DNA of 64,000 nucleotides, from contig CM067322.1 in the NCBI GenBank assembly GCA_034231615.1, forward strand, positions 101,393,587-101,457,586, written 5' to 3'. Under the pieces are notes generated by a model. That model worked only from the letters and a program-made list of their open reading frames with translations, searched no databases and was not told the origin of the DNA. Position numbers and translations under genes: made by a program. This DNA comes from Meghimatium bilineatum (Eukaryota; Mollusca; Gastropoda; Stylommatophora; Philomycidae). The stretch's first letter is position 1, and each line of letters opens with the position of its first letter. This document shows, piece after piece, positions 61,130 through 64,000 of the stretch.

Positions 61130-63895
61130 ATGAATCCGATGCCATCCAATAGCATCACGATCTGCTTGCCACCATCACTGAGTATATCTGAGATTAATGC
61201 TGACAATTTGAGAAATGTGGTACAGGCTGCCTGCCAGAACTCAGAAGATGCTTTTAATCAAGATGGTGAAATCATTTTGTATGTGAAAGAACAAGAACAG
61301 GGCTTAGATCAGCAATATATCTTTGAGCCTGTCAGTCAAGATGCCATTTTCCAGGAGAAAATAGATGAAAGTTTGCTTGTTGACTCATTGAATACAATCC
61401 ATGATGGAACAGTGATCCATCTGCAAGGTGCTGGCATGATTCCTACACAAGATTCCATCATCATGCCTGTACAAGTTGGTAATATGTCAACAGTGATGGA
61501 CAACAGAATGCCTGTACAGGTTGGTAATATGTCAAGAGTTGTGGACAACAGAATGCCAGAACACAACACAAACTTATTACCAAGTATACAAGTTGGTAGA
61601 AGTTCTATTCAGCACAGAATGACATCTGTGATGGAGGCATCTGAGGATAAGAAGTTTTGTGTTCCCAGTGACCTAGGACTTGTCAGTCAACCTCTCAATA
61701 AATTGGAGGAATCCAATAATCTAAGCCCAGTGAAGAAAAATAACCACAATGAAATTAATGAGAAAGATGGATCAAATTCCTTTGATTATGAAAAACTTAA
61801 AAAACTGAAACTGACGGGTCCTCAAGGTTCCAAAATATTTGGTTGCCACGTCTGCAGCTATAGAGCAGCTACACGGACTTTGCTAAGACAGCATACGATC
61901 ATCCATTCAGAGAAGAAATTCCATTGTAAAAAGTGTGACTACGCTTGTCATACTGCAAGTCACTTAAAGCGGCACATGTTTACACACTCGGATAGCAAGC
62001 CAATTTTATGTTCTCAGTGCGGATACTCATGCACCCAAAATTTCCAAATGAAAGCGCATCTCATACAACATGAAACTGAAACTCCTTTTGTATGCAAAAT
62101 ATGCAGCGCAACGTACAAAAAGGAGGAGAGTTTAAAAGTGCATATGTTGGGTCATGAAAATGTAACTAAATTTCGGTGTACTCACTGTAATTACGCAGGC
62201 AATCGTTATGGTGACTTCAAAAGACATATGTTGACACATTGTGTAGACAAGCCCCTCAAATGTTCAGTGTGTAGTTACACTTGTATTCGTCAGTGGCGTT
62301 TGAAAGCTCACCTAAAAATTCATTCACAGGATAAGCCACTGTTAAAGTGTGATATCTGTGATTTCACATGTCTGAGTGCTCCCCGACTAAAAGATCACAA
62401 GGCATCACACTCCCAAGAAGGAGTTATCAGATGCGATATATGCAATTATGTCTGTACACAGCCGTCACGTTTGAAACGTCATATGAAGACTCACAGCGCT
62501 CAAAGAACCTACACTGGCACCAGCTTTCCGCCTGCGTATCAGCAGAAGCTTGAACTAGAACAGGAGCAGGCAGACGTTGAAGTTAATCAACCCACCTACG
62601 ACAGTGCTCCAGCCCCGCAGGCTCTAGATATGGAGACAGATTGGGGTCCTGAGCACATCGATGAAGAGCAATTCCAAGCATTTGCAGCTTTTGCTGGTAA
62701 ACAAGGTGGTGAAACATACACTATAACTACATCAGATGGAGGCCAGACGTACATTATCCAGACAGAGGCAGTACCCGAACACTTGGCACAGCAGCTAGCA
62801 CAAGCACATTTTGAGCAGGTTCAACACATTGAAACACTGGGTGAACCAGCTGAAGTCCTGCAGGAGCTTTTACCAGATATTAAACCTAGCCCTTCCAAAC
62901 TGAAAGCCATTGCTGATGCAGCAGAGATTTCTCTAGAGGACAGGCCACCGAAGAATCATTCCAAGTCGAAAAGATTCCACTGTGAACAATGTGATTTCTC
63001 GTGTGATTACAAGTCTACATTTACAGCACACATGAAGAAACACTCGATGGTGAAAAAGTACAAATGTGCTCACTGTGATTATATGTGTAACGACACATCC
63101 CGAATGAAGGATCATCTCTTGTGTCACACTACAGAGAAAATGTTCTCTTGTCAGCTGTGTGAATTCTCCTGTAAACGCAAGATGGGTCTGAAAGATCATA
63201 TGAAGATTCATACTGGAGAGAAGCCGTATCGATGTAAGGAATGTGAGTACACATGTCGATCTGCCGAGGGTCTCAAGTCTCATATGTCTAAACATTATGG
63301 TGTTAAGCCATACACTTGTGATGTCTGTGGTCAAGGCTGTTCCTCTGCTTATCTTCTGAAGAAACACAAGTTCATCCACGGAGAGAAACCCCTTCAGTGC
63401 CAGTTTTGTGATTACAAGTGTATCCAGAAGAAACAGTTAACAAACCACCTCTTACAGCATAAGTACCAACATCCATTTTGCTGCAGTTTGTGCAGTGCTA
63501 CATATAAGAAAGAAGAAAGTCTTAAGATTCATATGATGTCCCATCAAAACATTAGAAAATTTGCTTGCAACCTGTGCACCTATGCAGGCAACAGGTCAGC
63601 AGACTTCCGCAGACATATGCTGACTCACTCAACTTCCAAACCTCTTCAGTGCCCTCAGTGTTCCTACTCATGCATCCGCCAGTCACGACTGAAAGCCCAC
63701 ATGCTCGTGCACTCTCAGGAGAGAACAACTAACCGTAGAATAGGTGTTTCCATGCCAAAGGCATACCATTGTGCCTTCTGTGAATTCTCATGTACACGTA
63801 CATCAAGATTAAAGGCTCACCTGTCCAAAGTACACCTTGATCTTCCAGACAATGTTATATTTAGTATAGATCTCAAGCAGATTGAAACCCAATAG
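61130..63895 (+). CDS. 18-finger C2H2 zinc-finger protein, 921 aa
   Basis: One long coding exon after an acceptor (tttctgcag, exon starts about 61079). The ATG at 61130 is preceded by an in-frame TAA at about 61103, so it is the start. Residues 1-230 are acidic/polar without a known domain and contain a 15-residue repeat (MPVQVGNMS...DNR twice). Eight fingers follow (about 237-465), a Gln/Glu-rich acidic linker (about 466-625, with GGETYTITTSDGGQTYIIQT) that may be an activation region, then ten fingers (about 628-900). Most fingers have an extra Cys, the C..C.Y.C pattern. Fingers 4-6 and 15-17 are paralogous triplets (SATYKKEESLK, YAGNR, RLKAH). The last finger has H-x4-H. It is presumably a nuclear transcription factor; the style resembles ZFP64/ZNF513-type proteins, but I cannot assign an orthologue. 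Stop TAG at 63893. Confidence 0.93.
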   Translation: MNPMPSNSITICLPPSLSISEINADNLRNVVQAACQNSEDAFNQDGEIILYVKEQEQGLDQQYIFEPVSQDAIFQEKIDESLLVDSLNTIHDGTVIHLQGAGMIPTQDSIIMPVQVGNMSTVMDNRMPVQVGNMSRVVDNRMPEHNTNLLPSIQVGRSSIQHRMTSVMEASEDKKFCVPSDLGLVSQPLNKLEESNNLSPVKKNNHNEINEKDGSNSFDYEKLKKLKLTGPQGSKIFGCHVCSYRAATRTLLRQHTIIHSEKKFHCKKCDYACHTASHLKRHMFTHSDSKPILCSQCGYSCTQNFQMKAHLIQHETETPFVCKICSATYKKEESLKVHMLGHENVTKFRCTHCNYAGNRYGDFKRHMLTHCVDKPLKCSVCSYTCIRQWRLKAHLKIHSQDKPLLKCDICDFTCLSAPRLKDHKASHSQEGVIRCDICNYVCTQPSRLKRHMKTHSAQRTYTGTSFPPAYQQKLELEQEQADVEVNQPTYDSAPAPQALDMETDWGPEHIDEEQFQAFAAFAGKQGGETYTITTSDGGQTYIIQTEAVPEHLAQQLAQAHFEQVQHIETLGEPAEVLQELLPDIKPSPSKLKAIADAAEISLEDRPPKNHSKSKRFHCEQCDFSCDYKSTFTAHMKKHSMVKKYKCAHCDYMCNDTSRMKDHLLCHTTEKMFSCQLCEFSCKRKMGLKDHMKIHTGEKPYRCKECEYTCRSAEGLKSHMSKHYGVKPYTCDVCGQGCSSAYLLKKHKFIHGEKPLQCQFCDYKCIQKKQLTNHLLQHKYQHPFCCSLCSATYKKEESLKIHMMSHQNIRKFACNLCTYAGNRSADFRRHMLTHSTSKPLQCPQCSYSCIRQSRLKAHMLVHSQERTTNRRIGVSMPKAYHCAFCEFSCTRTSRLKAHLSKVHLDLPDNVIFSIDLKQIETQ

Positions 63896-64000
63896 TTTCT
63901 CTGGTCAAGCTGGGCCAGATGTAGAATTTGTGCATGGATAACATTAGTACTTGCTGTCATATTGTTGACTTTCTCCCATGTTATCATGATATTACAATGT

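Overview
The window looks like nuclear DNA of an invertebrate animal: AT-rich, with introns (GT...AG), long arrays of C2H2 zinc fingers, and very dense transposon debris. The mix of LINEs (RTE/BovB-like, Jockey-like with RNase H, an I-like group with EN-RT-RNase H, L1/Tx1-like, Penelope-like) with a tRNA-derived SINE is compatible with a lophotrochozoan such as a mollusc or annelid. That assignment is inference; nothing here fixes the species. I see no rRNA or tRNA genes, no operons and no CRISPR.

Four host genes are supported. (1) A minus-strand gene at the left edge is MCFD2-like: a signal-peptide exon with a Gln/Gly/His-rich repeat (4226-4602) splices in frame to an EF-hand exon (1501-1661); its 3' part lies off the window. 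(2) A plus-strand array of 16 C2H2 fingers (17093-18487) is followed by a frameshifted 17th finger. (3) A small complete RING-finger gene of 152 aa has three exons (40302-40384, 41398-41559, 47520-47733), with ETS, CRE-like and inverted CCAAT motifs just upstream. (4) A 921-aa protein with 18 C2H2 fingers lies at 61130-63895, preceded by a splice acceptor.

The rest is mostly repeats. 1-17 kb: LINE fragments, minisatellites, an 85-bp inverted-repeat element, and two different LINEs inserted into one 33-bp minisatellite. 18-27 kb: LINE and SINE relics and a pogo-like MITE. 27.7-33.3 kb: one I-like LINE insertion whose 5' part is inverted (twin priming), bounded by a 12-bp target-site duplication, and itself hit by a short copy of the same family and by a 1.28-kb TG...CA element. 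33.5-37 kb: SINE, minisatellites and a Tc1/mariner relic. 37.2-40.2 kb: a young 5'-truncated copy of the I-like LINE with an open 968-codon frame, sitting about 40 bp from the RING gene promoter motifs. 40-48 kb: RING gene introns filled with MITE, minisatellite and SINE copies. 48-60 kb: L1-like, Penelope-like, hAT and RTE-like relics. 60-64 kb: the second zinc-finger gene.

The most informative observations are structural: many insertions keep readable target-site duplications, so a nested order of events can be reconstructed, and several minisatellites appear to have grown out of coding sequence (LINE or host exon). SINE-A and SINE-B below are my own labels. Clade names for decayed LINEs are approximate.
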